Source of the DNA: Vibrio maritimus
Lineage (GTDB): Bacteria; Pseudomonadota; Gammaproteobacteria; Enterobacterales; Vibrionaceae
Reading direction: 5' to 3'
Length of the DNA: 64,000 nt
Assembly: GCA_000755425.1 (NCBI GenBank)
Contig: BBMT01000004.1
Span: 372,001-436,000 of the forward strand
Position 1 is the stretch's first letter; the number at the start of each line of letters is the position of its first letter. Positions 18,795-27,161 of this stretch are shown piece after piece. The notes beneath the pieces were generated by a model that was not told where the DNA came from, made no database searches, and saw only the letters and a program-made list of their open reading frames with translations. The translations under genes and the position numbers were made by a program.

Positions 18795-19281
18795 CTTTAA
18801 AGGCCTCAGTAGTAAAGAAAGAGGCTATGCACTTTTGACAGATGCGCCTCAGCATAAGTCCACAGTCATCGATTGGTATTTTGATGCTTGGGGCAAGCGC
18901 GATCCTAACAACACTCTAGAAAGCTATTCCGAAAAGCTCGAGAGCTTTTTGAAAGATGGCTCTATCCCGGCGCACGTTGTTATTTGCGACGGCGAACGGC
19001 TGGTTGCCACTGCGCATATTCGAAAGCATGAAATCCCGAGTTACGTGGATTATGAGATGTGGCTTGGCGGTGTTTATGTTGACTCCGAATACAGAGGTCA
19101 AGGCGTCGCAAAAACAGTTGTTAATAGTGTGATTGAAGAAGCAAAGTCCCGCGGCATTAAAGCGCTTTATTTGCAAACGGAAGATCTATCTGGCGGATTA
19201 TACGCAGAGCTTGGATGGAAAAAGTTGCATCAAATTAACAACAAAGGCAGCGAAGTGATTGTCATGGTCAAGGAGCTATAA
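18787..19281 (+). CDS. GNAT family N-acetyltransferase
   Basis: This 164-residue acetyltransferase has acetyl-CoA motif VYVDSEYRGQGVAKTVVNSV and GLYAELGWKKL near the end. I start at 18787 (MSNFKGLS), overlapping the previous gene by eight bases, because the upstream frame extension uses a weak TTG. The following gene begins one base after its stop, so the pair is probably coupled. The substrate is unknown. Confidence 0.87.
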   Translation: MSNFKGLSSKERGYALLTDAPQHKSTVIDWYFDAWGKRDPNNTLESYSEKLESFLKDGSIPAHVVICDGERLVATAHIRKHEIPSYVDYEMWLGGVYVDSEYRGQGVAKTVVNSVIEEAKSRGIKALYLQTEDLSGGLYAELGWKKLHQINNKGSEVIVMVKEL

Positions 19282-19282
19282 T

Positions 19283-19750
19283 GTGACGCCGATTCAACGA
19301 GAGTTTTTCCAACAGTTTCTCGATACTCTGGCGAATCCTGAAAGCGTCGATATCGACAACGTCATTGCTGAGCATTACTGCGCCGATGAATACAACGCCA
19401 ACGAGTGCGCCAGACTGATTAGCGAAGGTATCAAGACCGCGTCATGTGGATTGAAAGCGGGTTGGGATGTCGAAGACGAACCATTACCTCAAGTAGGTAG
19501 CTATTCGCTTGTTTTAGATTGGCAGCAGAATCCGGTATGCGTGATTCAATTAACATCTGTCGAAGTATGCCCGTTCAATCAAGTGACTGAAGAATTCGCT
19601 TATGCAGAAGGCGAGGGCGATCGGACTTACGTTTGGTGGAAAGAGGCACATATTAAGTTTTTCGAATGGTACTCTAACGAAATCGGTGTGGCATTTTCAC
19701 CCGAAAGTGAATTAGTACTAGAGCGTTTTAAAAAGGTGTACCCAAGCTAA
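19283..19750 (+). CDS. ASCH domain-containing protein
   Basis: This 155-residue protein has the ASCH fold pattern: SEGIKTASCGLKAGW early, a central GSYSLVLDWQQNPVCVIQLTSVEVCPF strand region, and EGEGDRTYVWWKEAH. ASCH domains are RNA-binding-like, and some hydrolyse N4-acetylcytidine. I chose the GTG at 19283 because AAGGAG sits just upstream and the preceding gene stops at 19281; the only nearby ATG reads straight into a stop. Confidence 0.82.
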   Translation: MTPIQREFFQQFLDTLANPESVDIDNVIAEHYCADEYNANECARLISEGIKTASCGLKAGWDVEDEPLPQVGSYSLVLDWQQNPVCVIQLTSVEVCPFNQVTEEFAYAEGEGDRTYVWWKEAHIKFFEWYSNEIGVAFSPESELVLERFKKVYPS

Positions 19751-20266
19751 ATGAAAAGTATCACTATCCAAACAGATCGCCTCTCTATGGCGCAGATCAC
19801 TCAAGCCGATTTTGACTTGTTTAAACGCTTACAGACCGATCACGAGGTTATTGAGCTTTGTTTCGATAAACCTAGCGATGAAGAAATTCAAACACGATTT
19901 GATGAACGCCTACCCACATGGAGTAAAGGTTCAGAAGAATGGCTCTGTTTGGTTATCTCACTAAAGCAGTCTGGTGAGGCTGTTGGAGTGACTGGCTTTA
20001 AAGTCTCAGAGGGGTGTGCTGAAGTTGGCTATTTGTTACTCCCTGAATTTCATGGCCGTGGAATCGGCACGGAGTCGTTAGAAGCCTTAATCAAATGGGC
20101 GGAGCGCGATCTCGATCTCAACAAGTTTTCCGCGATTGTGACAAAAGGAAACAGAGGCTCAGAGCGTGTGTTAGAGAAATGCGGCTTTGTGCTGACCAAG
20201 GTTGATAAAGACGCCTATCAAATTGGTGGTCAAACCTATGATGACCACATCTTTCACCGCGGCTAA
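19751..20266 (+). CDS. GNAT family N-acetyltransferase (RimJ/RimL type)
   Basis: This 171-residue acetyltransferase starts immediately after the ASCH gene stop. The acetyl-CoA site is AEVGYLLLPEFHGRGIGTESLEAL, and NKFSAIVTKGNRGSERVLEKCGFV is the RimJ/RimL-type C-terminal block. These enzymes acetylate protein N-termini, antibiotics or small amines; the target here is not evident. Confidence 0.86.
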   Translation: MKSITIQTDRLSMAQITQADFDLFKRLQTDHEVIELCFDKPSDEEIQTRFDERLPTWSKGSEEWLCLVISLKQSGEAVGVTGFKVSEGCAEVGYLLLPEFHGRGIGTESLEALIKWAERDLDLNKFSAIVTKGNRGSERVLEKCGFVLTKVDKDAYQIGGQTYDDHIFHRG

Positions 20267-20284
20267 TGTCACAAGGAGTGCCCT

Positions 20285-20769
20285 TTGATTCGTAATGTCA
20301 CCGCAGCGGATGCGGATGCTATCGCAACGATTTATAACCACTACATAGTCAATTCAACGTGCACGTTTGAAGAAGAGATTGTGTCAGCGCAGCAAATGGC
20401 GGAGCGTATTGAGGCGCTAATTGGCTCGCAGATGCTTGGTTTGTGTATGAGCACCAAGGACAAGTAGTCGGTTACTGTTACGCCAAGCAATGGAACGCGA
20501 GAAGTGCTTATCGGTTTACGGCGGAATCCTCTGTTTATCTCTCACCTGGGTGTCCGATAAAAGGCGTGGGTAGTAGGCTCTACAAGCAATTGTTTAACCG
20601 CTTACGTGACGATGGCATCAAGAACGTCATGAGCGTCATTACACTTCCCAACGATCAGAGCACCAGATTCCACCATAAAATGGGGATGGAGCAGGTAGGG
20701 CACTTCAAACAAATTGGCTTCAAATTTGGTCGTTGGCTAGATGTTGGATATTGGCAGAAAATCTTATGA
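20285..20769 (+). pseudogene. GNAT acetyltransferase, phosphinothricin-acetyltransferase-like, one frameshift
   Basis: A TTG start at 20285 follows AAGGAG. The first part (RNVTAADADAIATIYNHY and STCTFEEE) is typical of Pat/Bar-like N-acetyltransferases. The frame breaks at a TT run (20436-20437); one added T gives QMLWFVYEHQGQVVGYCYA and a complete 161-residue protein ending DVGYWQKIL. The second half carries GVGSRLYKQL and STRFHHKMGMEQVG. It is probably intact in the organism. Confidence 0.83.
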
Positions 20770-20795
20770 AAAAGGAGCAGTTTGCTGCTCCTTTT
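20769..20795 (+). terminator. Terminator after the GNAT/ASCH gene run
   Basis: AAAAAGGAGCAG and CTGCTCCTTTT pair around TTTG and end in T residues. It closes the five-gene run that starts at 18375. Confidence 0.85.
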
Positions 20796-20823
20796 ATACT
20801 CGGGATGTTTGGTTAGAGTTGGG

Positions 20824-21168
20824 TTAATTAACTACCTCGACAGGTCCATGGTCGTCACAATGTCCGTTGTGTTGATGATGCAAGCGTCCATTGACGATAT
20901 AGTCGATGTGATCACCATGTTGGATAGCCTCATGACCGCAGCCCGGTCCATGTACATGTTCGCCGCACGAGTGTGCGCTATTGCATTCTTCCGGGTTAGC
21001 GTCGCTTACACTCAAAACATGTTTGTCGCAATGCTCCCCATGAGGGTGATGAAGCGAACCATCGACGAGATAATCTGTGTGCCCATCATGCTTGATCGCT
21101 GTGTGTCCGCAATTAGGACCGTGAACATGATTGCTGTGAGTATGGGTATTTGAGCAAGCCATTGACAT
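20824..21168 (-). CDS. Histidine-rich two-repeat metal-binding protein
   Basis: This 114-residue protein holds 23 histidines and 7 cysteines. Two similar units, about residues 14-50 and 71-107, each carry HVHGPxCGHxAI, then DYxVxGxLHHxH and a final H-C-D. There is no signal peptide or membrane segment, so it is probably cytoplasmic. It is likely a zinc or other transition-metal store, chaperone or buffer. The ATG follows GGGAGGATG. It lies 67 bp downstream of a DUF1826 gene on the same strand behind a Zur-like palindrome, which points to zinc homeostasis. The long open frame on the other strand is a codon shadow of the His repeats. Confidence 0.75.
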   Translation of the reverse strand: MSMACSNTHTHSNHVHGPNCGHTAIKHDGHTDYLVDGSLHHPHGEHCDKHVLSVSDANPEECNSAHSCGEHVHGPGCGHEAIQHGDHIDYIVNGRLHHQHNGHCDDHGPVEVVN

Positions 21169-21235
21169 CCTCCCTGTGATGTTCAGTTTTTCCTCCCTTA
21201 ATGGTAGTCGCCAAGTAAGATTACTGCCTCATGAC

Positions 21236-21934
21236 TCATCCAAAATCAAGCGTGAGCAATAGTCTGTTCTCTCCTGGTGCAACGAAGGGTGAACGATGAA
21301 CCAGACCACCACCTTCATTGCCGATCCATTTCTCTCCTTTGAGAAGTGCGACATCGCCACAAGTTAGACGTTGTACATCCGCCTCATTTCGATACAAGCC
21401 CGATTCTGAATCTGGAAGCCCATTGCTGCCATGCCCAAGCTTAGAGCGATCCACTGTATCGTGCTCTAACCAGTCAGTGGCGACGCCGCTGTAGGTTGTT
21501 ACCAAGCGACAGGGCACTTTGTCCGTATGGAAACGGGGGCACATAGCACTTTCTAATGTGGCAAGTCGAAGCCCTGCGTAATCAAGTTCAAACAGACAGC
21601 AAAACATATCGACCAGTTCAGCGATATTTTGAAGCAGCGCCTTGGGAGCAGAACCATCGGTGGCGTATTCCAATGCTGCAAATGCTTCACTCGGCGATAC
21701 CGAGAGTGATTTTTGAAAGTTCGGGTTAGCGGCGAGAAAATCGTTGGTAGAACGCTGTAAATCTTCGCTGAGTTCGCGTTTCCAGATAGCGATGTTGATA
21801 GATTGTTTATAGATATCTGTTAACACGGTTGGGTGTTCACCGGATGTGCTTAATCGCTCAACGATTTGTTGGTCAGTGGGAGTTAGGTCGCTACCAGTCG
21901 GCGAGGTGAGTGGGGCAATTGAGTCGCGTAACAT
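21236..21934 (-). CDS. DUF1826 family protein
   Basis: This 232-residue cytoplasmic protein matches the DUF1826 pattern: an N-terminal IWKREL segment, then CPRFHTDKVPCRLVTTYSG, GDVALLKGEKW and HRSPFVAPGENRLLLTLDFG. The HxD plus late HR/S arrangement resembles an iron/2-oxoglutarate-type jelly-roll core, but that is inference. DUF1826 genes have been noted in Zur regulons with COG0523 metal chaperones; no COG0523 gene is present in this window. It is the first gene of a two-gene leftward operon with the His-rich protein. Confidence 0.85.
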   Translation of the reverse strand: MLRDSIAPLTSPTGSDLTPTDQQIVERLSTSGEHPTVLTDIYKQSINIAIWKRELSEDLQRSTNDFLAANPNFQKSLSVSPSEAFAALEYATDGSAPKALLQNIAELVDMFCCLFELDYAGLRLATLESAMCPRFHTDKVPCRLVTTYSGVATDWLEHDTVDRSKLGHGSNGLPDSESGLYRNEADVQRLTCGDVALLKGEKWIGNEGGGLVHRSPFVAPGENRLLLTLDFG

Positions 21935-21968
21935 GGAATTCTACTCCTGATCAGCTTCAAATTGATGT

Positions 21969-21982
21969 TATGTTATAACATA
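21969..21982. promoter_or_regulatory. Zur-like operator palindrome upstream of the DUF1826 gene
   Basis: TATGTTATAACATA is a perfect 14-bp palindrome 35 bp before the DUF1826 start. Gamma-proteobacterial Zur boxes are built around TGTTATA-TATAACA-type half-sites, so this is a good but untested candidate. It could also influence the divergent efflux operon starting at 22169. Confidence 0.6.
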
Positions 21983-22168
21983 TGATTTGCCATATTTAAA
22001 ACAGTCACTTTCATCCTCTGAATTCAAATACTGGTATTTGCTTCTAAGCATCTATTTCTAAGAGCGTTTTGATCGTAAGGAAGGGGGTGAGGCTTTAATC
22101 CTCTGCTGCAGAGTGTGCGTGTTTTCTTTAGTGAGGTGTAATGCGTTCTCACTTGAAGAGGATTCGAT

Positions 22169-22372
22169 ATGCCACATGAAATAACCATTGGCGAAATTTA
22201 CATTCCACCCTTTCTATTGGTGATTTCGCTCTCCTATATAGCTACGCATTTTGTCACTGCGACGTTCGCTAAGTTTAATGTTTATAGATACTTAGCTTAT
22301 CCAGCCATCGCAGATATCAGTTTATTTATTCTAATGAGCCTGATCATTGGTCTGCTCATTCCTTTTGTATGA
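22169..22372 (+). CDS. DUF1656 family small membrane protein (AaeX-like)
   Basis: This 67-residue protein has two hydrophobic segments and the typical DUF1656 start HEITIGEIYIPPFLL. AaeX-like proteins head operons for aromatic carboxylic acid or drug efflux, followed by a membrane-fusion protein and a FUSC-type transporter, exactly as here. Its own role is unknown. The HlyD gene starts nine bases after it. Confidence 0.88.
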   Translation: MPHEITIGEIYIPPFLLVISLSYIATHFVTATFAKFNVYRYLAYPAIADISLFILMSLIIGLLIPFV

Positions 22373-22380
22373 GGTGACCT

Positions 22381-23244
22381 ATGTTTCACAAAACCATTAC
22401 CACAGCGATTCTTGCTATCGCTGCCGGAACTGGCGCTTACGCGTACTACACACATAACGTTCAAAATCCATGGACACGTGATGGACAGGTGCGTGCACAT
22501 ATTGTTCAGGTTACACCACGCGTGACTGGGCAGGTTGTCGCATTCCACGTGACCGATAACCAAGAGGTCAAAGCGGGAGATGTCTTATTTCAAGTTGATG
22601 ACAGCCAGTACAAGGCGGGTTTAGCTAGTGCGAAAGCGGCTGAGCAACAAGCAAAAGCACTGCTTCGAAAAGCACAAAATGAGCAGCATCGAGCGGAAGC
22701 GTTAGAACAAAAAGTGCAAGGTTCGGTTTCAACATTGGCATTGAATAACTACGAGAGTGCAGTAGAGACCGCAGAGGCAAATGTGGCGGCGGCGAAAGCG
22801 AACACCCAAGAGGCTGCTCTGTTACTTGAATACACCGAAGTCAAAGCTCCAGTCGATGGATACATTACCAACCTTAATTATCGCGAAGGTTCTCAGGTGG
22901 TTGCTAGCGCGCCTGTAGTCGCACTGATCGATGAGAACAGCTTTTGGATCGAGGGTTTCTTCAAAGAAACAGATTTAAGCGATGTGAAGTTAGATCAAAA
23001 AGCACGTGTGACCTTGCTGTCCGATAGCAAACAGGTCTTAGAAGGCAAAATAGAAAGCATCGGATACGGTATCTCAAAAGCGGATGGAAGCACGGGGAAT
23101 GCGTTACTTCCAAACGTGAACCCTAATTTCCAATGGATACGGCTAGCTCAGCGTTTACCTGTGAAAGTAAAGCTTGATCGTGTCCCAGATGACATTCAGC
23201 TGCGTGTCGGAACCACAGCTTCTGTGCAGATCTTGTCTGATTGA
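22381..23244 (+). CDS. HlyD/EmrA-type periplasmic adaptor protein (AaeA-like)
   Basis: This 287-residue membrane-fusion protein has one N-terminal anchor (TITTAILAIAAGTGAYAYY), lipoyl-like halves around TPRVTGQVVAF and YTEVKAPVDGYITNL, and a coiled hairpin between them (residues about 75-135, with AKAAEQQAKALLRKAQNEQ). It links the inner-membrane FUSC protein to the outer envelope. It belongs to a compact three-gene efflux operon. Confidence 0.9.
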   Translation: MFHKTITTAILAIAAGTGAYAYYTHNVQNPWTRDGQVRAHIVQVTPRVTGQVVAFHVTDNQEVKAGDVLFQVDDSQYKAGLASAKAAEQQAKALLRKAQNEQHRAEALEQKVQGSVSTLALNNYESAVETAEANVAAAKANTQEAALLLEYTEVKAPVDGYITNLNYREGSQVVASAPVVALIDENSFWIEGFFKETDLSDVKLDQKARVTLLSDSKQVLEGKIESIGYGISKADGSTGNALLPNVNPNFQWIRLAQRLPVKVKLDRVPDDIQLRVGTTASVQILSD

Positions 23245-23252
23245 GGTGAGCT

Positions 23253-24607
23253 ATGTTAAATCCGTCTATGAAAGCGGCCATTAAGTACGGGCTCGCGTTA
23301 ATTCTCGCGATGTTTTGTTCTATGTCGTTAGGGTGGTCAAAAACGTCATGGTCGATGCTTACGGTAACTGTACTCGCAACCTTAGAGATATATGGCTATT
23401 GGGCGCAAAAAAGCCGCAATCGTCTCTACGGCACGGTGATAGGTACTGCGGTTGCGTTTCTGATAATTGGGCTTTTTGCACAAGACAGAGTGATGTTTAT
23501 CGCGTCTCTCACCGCTTTCTTGTGGGTCTGTGTTTATTATCAGTCCCACCGCTCATTGGGGTATATGTTCAATATTGCGATTACTGTCTGTTTAATCATT
23601 TCTAGCTCCGTTTCGGCGGACAGTGCGTCAGTTATCAATACTGCGATATTGAGAATGCAGGATACGGTACTCGGTGTGCTGGTCTTCTCATTGGTATATC
23701 GATTGGTCTGGCCAACGTCAACGGATGAAGCTTACGTCAAACAAGCTCAAACTGGATTGACCGACCTGAAACTGCTTTCAACCTTTCTTAAGGCTGATAA
23801 AGCCGACTTTGAAAAAATCAGCAAGCTAAGTGCAAGTGTGAAGAAGACTTCAAATGGATTGAAGGAGTTGCTTTCTCTTCCGGTAGAAGACAGTGATTTT
23901 TTATCCCGTCATCGAGAGCGGCTGGTGGAACTGAGTACGGTTGTCGACAACGCTAGTAAGATCGTTGATCAAGCGAGTCCTGGAGAGATGACGAATGTAT
24001 CTGAGCTCGATCTGCAAGTTCTTGATGAACTGATCGAAAAAGTCCGAGACTTTGTTGAAAGTGAAGGCGATGTTCCGCTGCATCACATCAATAAACAAAG
24101 TTTGTCTACATTGCCGCGAATGTCTCTACCCAAGGAAAAAAGGATATTTTTTGCCAACATTGCAGCTTGTGTGACCATCACGGCTTTTGCGTTGTGGATT
24201 TACATGCCAGTGCCTAATAGTGTGCTGTTTCCAACATTGGCAGGTGTCTTGGCTGCGAACATATTGGCGATTCCGGGCAAGGCGGTGAAATACATCATGT
24301 TGTTTTACACGATTGTGGCGTCGTTTTTGTTGTTGCAATACACCTTTATAATGCCTTCGCTGACGGAAGCATGGCAGATTTTGACGCTCTATTTTTGCAA
24401 CGCTGTGTTGCTTTGGCGATTGTGCGACATCCTGAAACTGAGCCACTCAAGGCGCTTGCGGGGAACATTCTTGTGAACATACCGGCTAGTGCGGTTGAAT
24501 TGGTTCCTTCGTTCAACATTGAGGGGCCGCTCAATATGATAGTAATGTTATTTATGTCATTGTTACTTATCGAGTTTTACTCAAAGGTATTTTCGATTAA
24601 AGCTTAG
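23253..24607 (+). pseudogene. FUSC-family inner-membrane transporter (AaeB/DUF2955-like), one frameshift
   Basis: This is an efflux permease of the aromatic acid exporter/FUSC type. It has two hydrophobic blocks (residues about 10-155 and 290-410) separated by a soluble region. The frame is lost near 24415-24416 (TTTGGCG). Adding one G gives LLWAIVRHPETEPLKALAGN and a full 451-residue product ending FYSKVFSIKA. It is shorter than E. coli AaeB (about 655 residues) and closer to DUF2955 proteins. It completes the efflux operon with 22169 and 22381. Confidence 0.85.
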
Positions 24608-24628
24608 GAGAGGACTCAGTCCTCTCCT
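24606..24628 (+). terminator. Hairpin after the efflux operon
   Basis: AGGAGAGGACT and AGTCCTCTCCT form a perfect 11-bp inverted repeat with a one-base centre. No T run follows, so it may be a weak terminator or an mRNA-stabilising hairpin. Confidence 0.5.
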
Positions 24629-24696
24629 GTAGAGTTATTGATTCCTGTTTGCCCCTTTACACTCCATATCGTTCCTTAACGTGATTTGGAGTTAAC

Positions 24697-25686
24697 ATGA
24701 AATTAAAAGCAATAACTATCGCACTTCTCGCTGGCACTATGGCTTCGGGCATCGCTGACGCATGTACATCAGTAGCTTGGAATACCGATCTAGGCACCTT
24801 TACTTCAAGAACTATGGATTGGATGGAATCGACCAAACCAGTCTTGGGTAATATCAACAAGGGCGACATCCGCGCCATCCAGGGCAACGGCTTGGGTGAT
24901 AAATATACGGTTAAGTATGACATGGTTGCCGTGCTTGCTTACGGCGAACTTGTCGCGGATGGCGTCAATAGCGAAGGTTTGCAGGTAAACGCACTGTTCT
25001 ACCCTGACATGACAATGAAGAAAGCGACAAAAGGTTCTGAGGTGACTCAGTTTACGGTGGCAGAGTATCTATTGGCGAGTTACGCATCAGTTGATGAGGT
25101 CGTGAAAGCGCTACCAAGTATTGAGTTCGCATCAATTGACATGGAAGGCATGCCAGTTGAAATGAAACTGCACTGGTCGGTAACTGACAAAAGTGGTGAC
25201 CGTCTTGTCATCGAGATGGATGAAGACGGTATCAATACCTACCGTGGTGAAGACGCTATGGTCATGACTAACGATCCATCGATGAAGATTCAGTTGGAGC
25301 AACTTAAAGAAGTGGAACCACGCTTTAAAGATGCAACGCGTGATACCGACTATGGATCTATCGGTAATGGTAACTCTCACAGTCGTTTCCTACACGCAAA
25401 CTACTTTATGAGTCATCTAGAGAAACCTACGAGCATTACTAATGGCATGATGAAGCTCTCAACCGTGCCATACCGAGTTCCAGTTGATGCGCCATACAAA
25501 GACTTTGGTCACGGTATGTCAGGGTACGCAACGGAATACACTATCACTCAAAGTCTTGAAACAGGCGACACGGTATTCGAGTACAACTTTGATGAAAACT
25601 GGAATACGATTCAGTTCAATGTCTACGATATGATGGGTAAAGATTTCAGAATGCCGCTAGATAAGTCGTATATGGCGAAGTTTTAA
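24697..25686 (+). CDS. Choloylglycine hydrolase family amidase (linear amide C-N hydrolase)
   Basis: This 329-residue Ntn-hydrolase has a signal peptide (KAITIALLAGTMASGIADA) directly followed by Cys23, the N-terminal nucleophile exposed on cleavage, then TSVAWNTDLGTFTSRTMDW. Family members include bile salt hydrolase, penicillin V acylase and acyl-homoserine-lactone acylases; Gram-negative members are often periplasmic. The substrate cannot be set from sequence. It is a single gene with its own terminator. Confidence 0.88.
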   Translation: MKLKAITIALLAGTMASGIADACTSVAWNTDLGTFTSRTMDWMESTKPVLGNINKGDIRAIQGNGLGDKYTVKYDMVAVLAYGELVADGVNSEGLQVNALFYPDMTMKKATKGSEVTQFTVAEYLLASYASVDEVVKALPSIEFASIDMEGMPVEMKLHWSVTDKSGDRLVIEMDEDGINTYRGEDAMVMTNDPSMKIQLEQLKEVEPRFKDATRDTDYGSIGNGNSHSRFLHANYFMSHLEKPTSITNGMMKLSTVPYRVPVDAPYKDFGHGMSGYATEYTITQSLETGDTVFEYNFDENWNTIQFNVYDMMGKDFRMPLDKSYMAKF

Positions 25687-25692
25687 TTGTCT

Positions 25693-25719
25693 AAAGGCAC
25701 TCAACCGAGTGCCTTTTTT
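25693..25719 (+). terminator. Terminator after the amidase gene
   Basis: AAAGGCACTC and GAGTGCCTTT pair around AACC, followed by a T run. Confidence 0.88.
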
Positions 25720-25852
25720 ATTTATGCAAATCCTGCACAAGTGTTGTTCTCATCCGCTAGTTTTTCCAAATGCCCACCTCTCTATAATGCCTCTCATCCG
25801 CTGACATGACTCGGCTAAGCGGTCTAAACAGTTTTTGAAAGAGAGTGTCGTT

Positions 25853-26210
25853 ATGACGAACAAATATAAAAATGCGGTGCTTGATGACCAAGCATTGATT
25901 GAAGGTCTCAAATCTATCAACGGTATGGGGTGACATGACCGTTCGTGTTGCTGGTGAAGGTTGGGGAATGCCACTAATCGACCAAAAAACCAAAGCGCTA
26001 ATCAGTATTGCTATCGATCAAATGGCGCTAAACGTCACTGGGGAAGGTAACCCATTTGGTGCGCATGTAGATATGGCATTGAAGCAGGGTGCAACTTATG
26101 AAGAACTCGAAGAGTTGATTATCTTTGCATCGGCTTACACCGGCTTTAATAAAGGCGCGACCACTATGGGTGCACTTAACAAACTTCGTCATGAAAGAGG
26201 TGATATTTAA
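25853..26210 (+). pseudogene. Carboxymuconolactone decarboxylase family protein, one frameshift
   Basis: ATG 25853 (TNKYKNAVLDDQALIEGLKSING) runs into a stop after a GGGG run at 25927-25930. Removing one G joins it to GDMTVRVAGEGWGMPLIDQKTKALISIA and gives a 118-residue CMD-family protein. CMD proteins are alpha-helical decarboxylases or peroxidase-like enzymes. This is one of two lesions in the window that look like an added base. It overlaps the downstream VOC gene by one base and leads a five-gene operon. Confidence 0.8.
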
Positions 26211-26728
26211 TGGCTATTCCAGGACTTAGAAAACCGGATCATATTGGCTTCACTGTGCCGAATCTAGAGCAAGCTATCGTCTTCTTTAAGGAGCACTTTG
26301 ATTTCGAGCTAGCGTACCAGTTTGGCCCGTTTGCGTCTGACGACAACTGGATGGCCGAGCATCTAAATGTGGATCCTCGCGCAGAGATCACCAAGATTGC
26401 GGTGATGAACGCAAAAGGTATCAACCTAGAGATTTTTGAGTACTCAGATTCGGTCGCTCGCCGTAAAACATCACCAAACAACGCTGATATTGGTGGGCAT
26501 CATCTTGCTTTTTATGTTGATGATATGAACTCAGCAGTTCAATACCTGAGAGAGCAGGGCATTGAAGTTCTCGGAGAGCCAAGTGTGATGACCGACGGCC
26601 CAACCGCTGGCGAGTCTTGGGTCTACTTTATGGCTCCGTGGGGTATGCAACTTGAGTTGGTTTCATACCCAAATGGTAAAGCTATCAGAGAGATAGCTCA
26701 GTTGTGTTGTTTGACCCACGATGAATAG
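26210..26728 (+). CDS. VOC (glyoxalase/dioxygenase superfamily) protein
   Basis: This 172-residue protein has paired beta-alpha-beta-beta-beta units with metal-ligand positions: KPDHIGFTVPNLEQAIVFF, a central INLEIFEYS, GGHHLAFYVDDM and the terminal MQLELVSYP. VOC enzymes include glyoxalases, epimerases and extradiol-type dioxygenases. Operon partners suggest handling of a small organic acid or signal. It starts on the last base of the CMD gene. Confidence 0.85.
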   Translation: MAIPGLRKPDHIGFTVPNLEQAIVFFKEHFDFELAYQFGPFASDDNWMAEHLNVDPRAEITKIAVMNAKGINLEIFEYSDSVARRKTSPNNADIGGHHLAFYVDDMNSAVQYLREQGIEVLGEPSVMTDGPTAGESWVYFMAPWGMQLELVSYPNGKAIREIAQLCCLTHDE

Positions 26729-27161
26729 TATCTTTATCGCACTGATTGTGCTGGCTGGTATGGGACTTTCTTTTGAGGCAGGTCTCTTGGGGCCGCTTGG
26801 AGAGGAAGTGGGGCACTTGTGGGCAACACTAAGCATCTTTGGGGTGGGGACGGCACTGCTTTGGTTGATTCGTTTCTTCACACCGAATGGGAAGTTTACT
26901 GATTGGAACTCCATTCCAAAGTGGCAGCTTGTTGGTGGTTTATTAGGGCCGATTTATGTAGTGGTGCTGACACTCGCGACGCCACTGCTTGGGGTGGCGA
27001 TGACCATGATTTGTGTCTTACTTGGGCAAATCACCAAGAGCTTCGCCATTGACTATTTCGGATGGTTTGGTGTGAAAAAGCAGGCAACGAATCCGCTACG
27101 ACTAGTGGCACTAGTGTTGGTCGGTTTATCACTTTGTTTTGTTTATTTGGGAGCACAATGA
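26721..27161 (+). CDS. DMT/YdcZ-type small membrane transporter, first copy
   Basis: This 146-residue DUF606/YdcZ-family protein has about four to five hydrophobic segments. It overlaps the VOC gene by eight bases and the next YdcZ gene by four. Such half-size proteins occur as tandem pairs that probably form a hetero-oligomeric DMT-type transporter; the cargo is unknown. It shows family-like KWQLVGGLLGPIYVVVLTLATPLLGVA. Confidence 0.84.
   Translation: MNSIFIALIVLAGMGLSFEAGLLGPLGEEVGHLWATLSIFGVGTALLWLIRFFTPNGKFTDWNSIPKWQLVGGLLGPIYVVVLTLATPLLGVAMTMICVLLGQITKSFAIDYFGWFGVKKQATNPLRLVALVLVGLSLCFVYLGAQ

Noticed and set aside
18375..20795. Possible integron cassette array (GNAT and ASCH genes are common cassette contents)
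   Set aside because: The genes overlap or lie under 20 bp apart and I see no repeated attC-like palindromes between them; the other GNAT-rich stretches lack them too.
20782..21153. Open frame of 123 codons on the plus strand
   Set aside because: It is the reverse read of the His-rich gene. His codon repeats generate it, and it has no ribosome site or family features.
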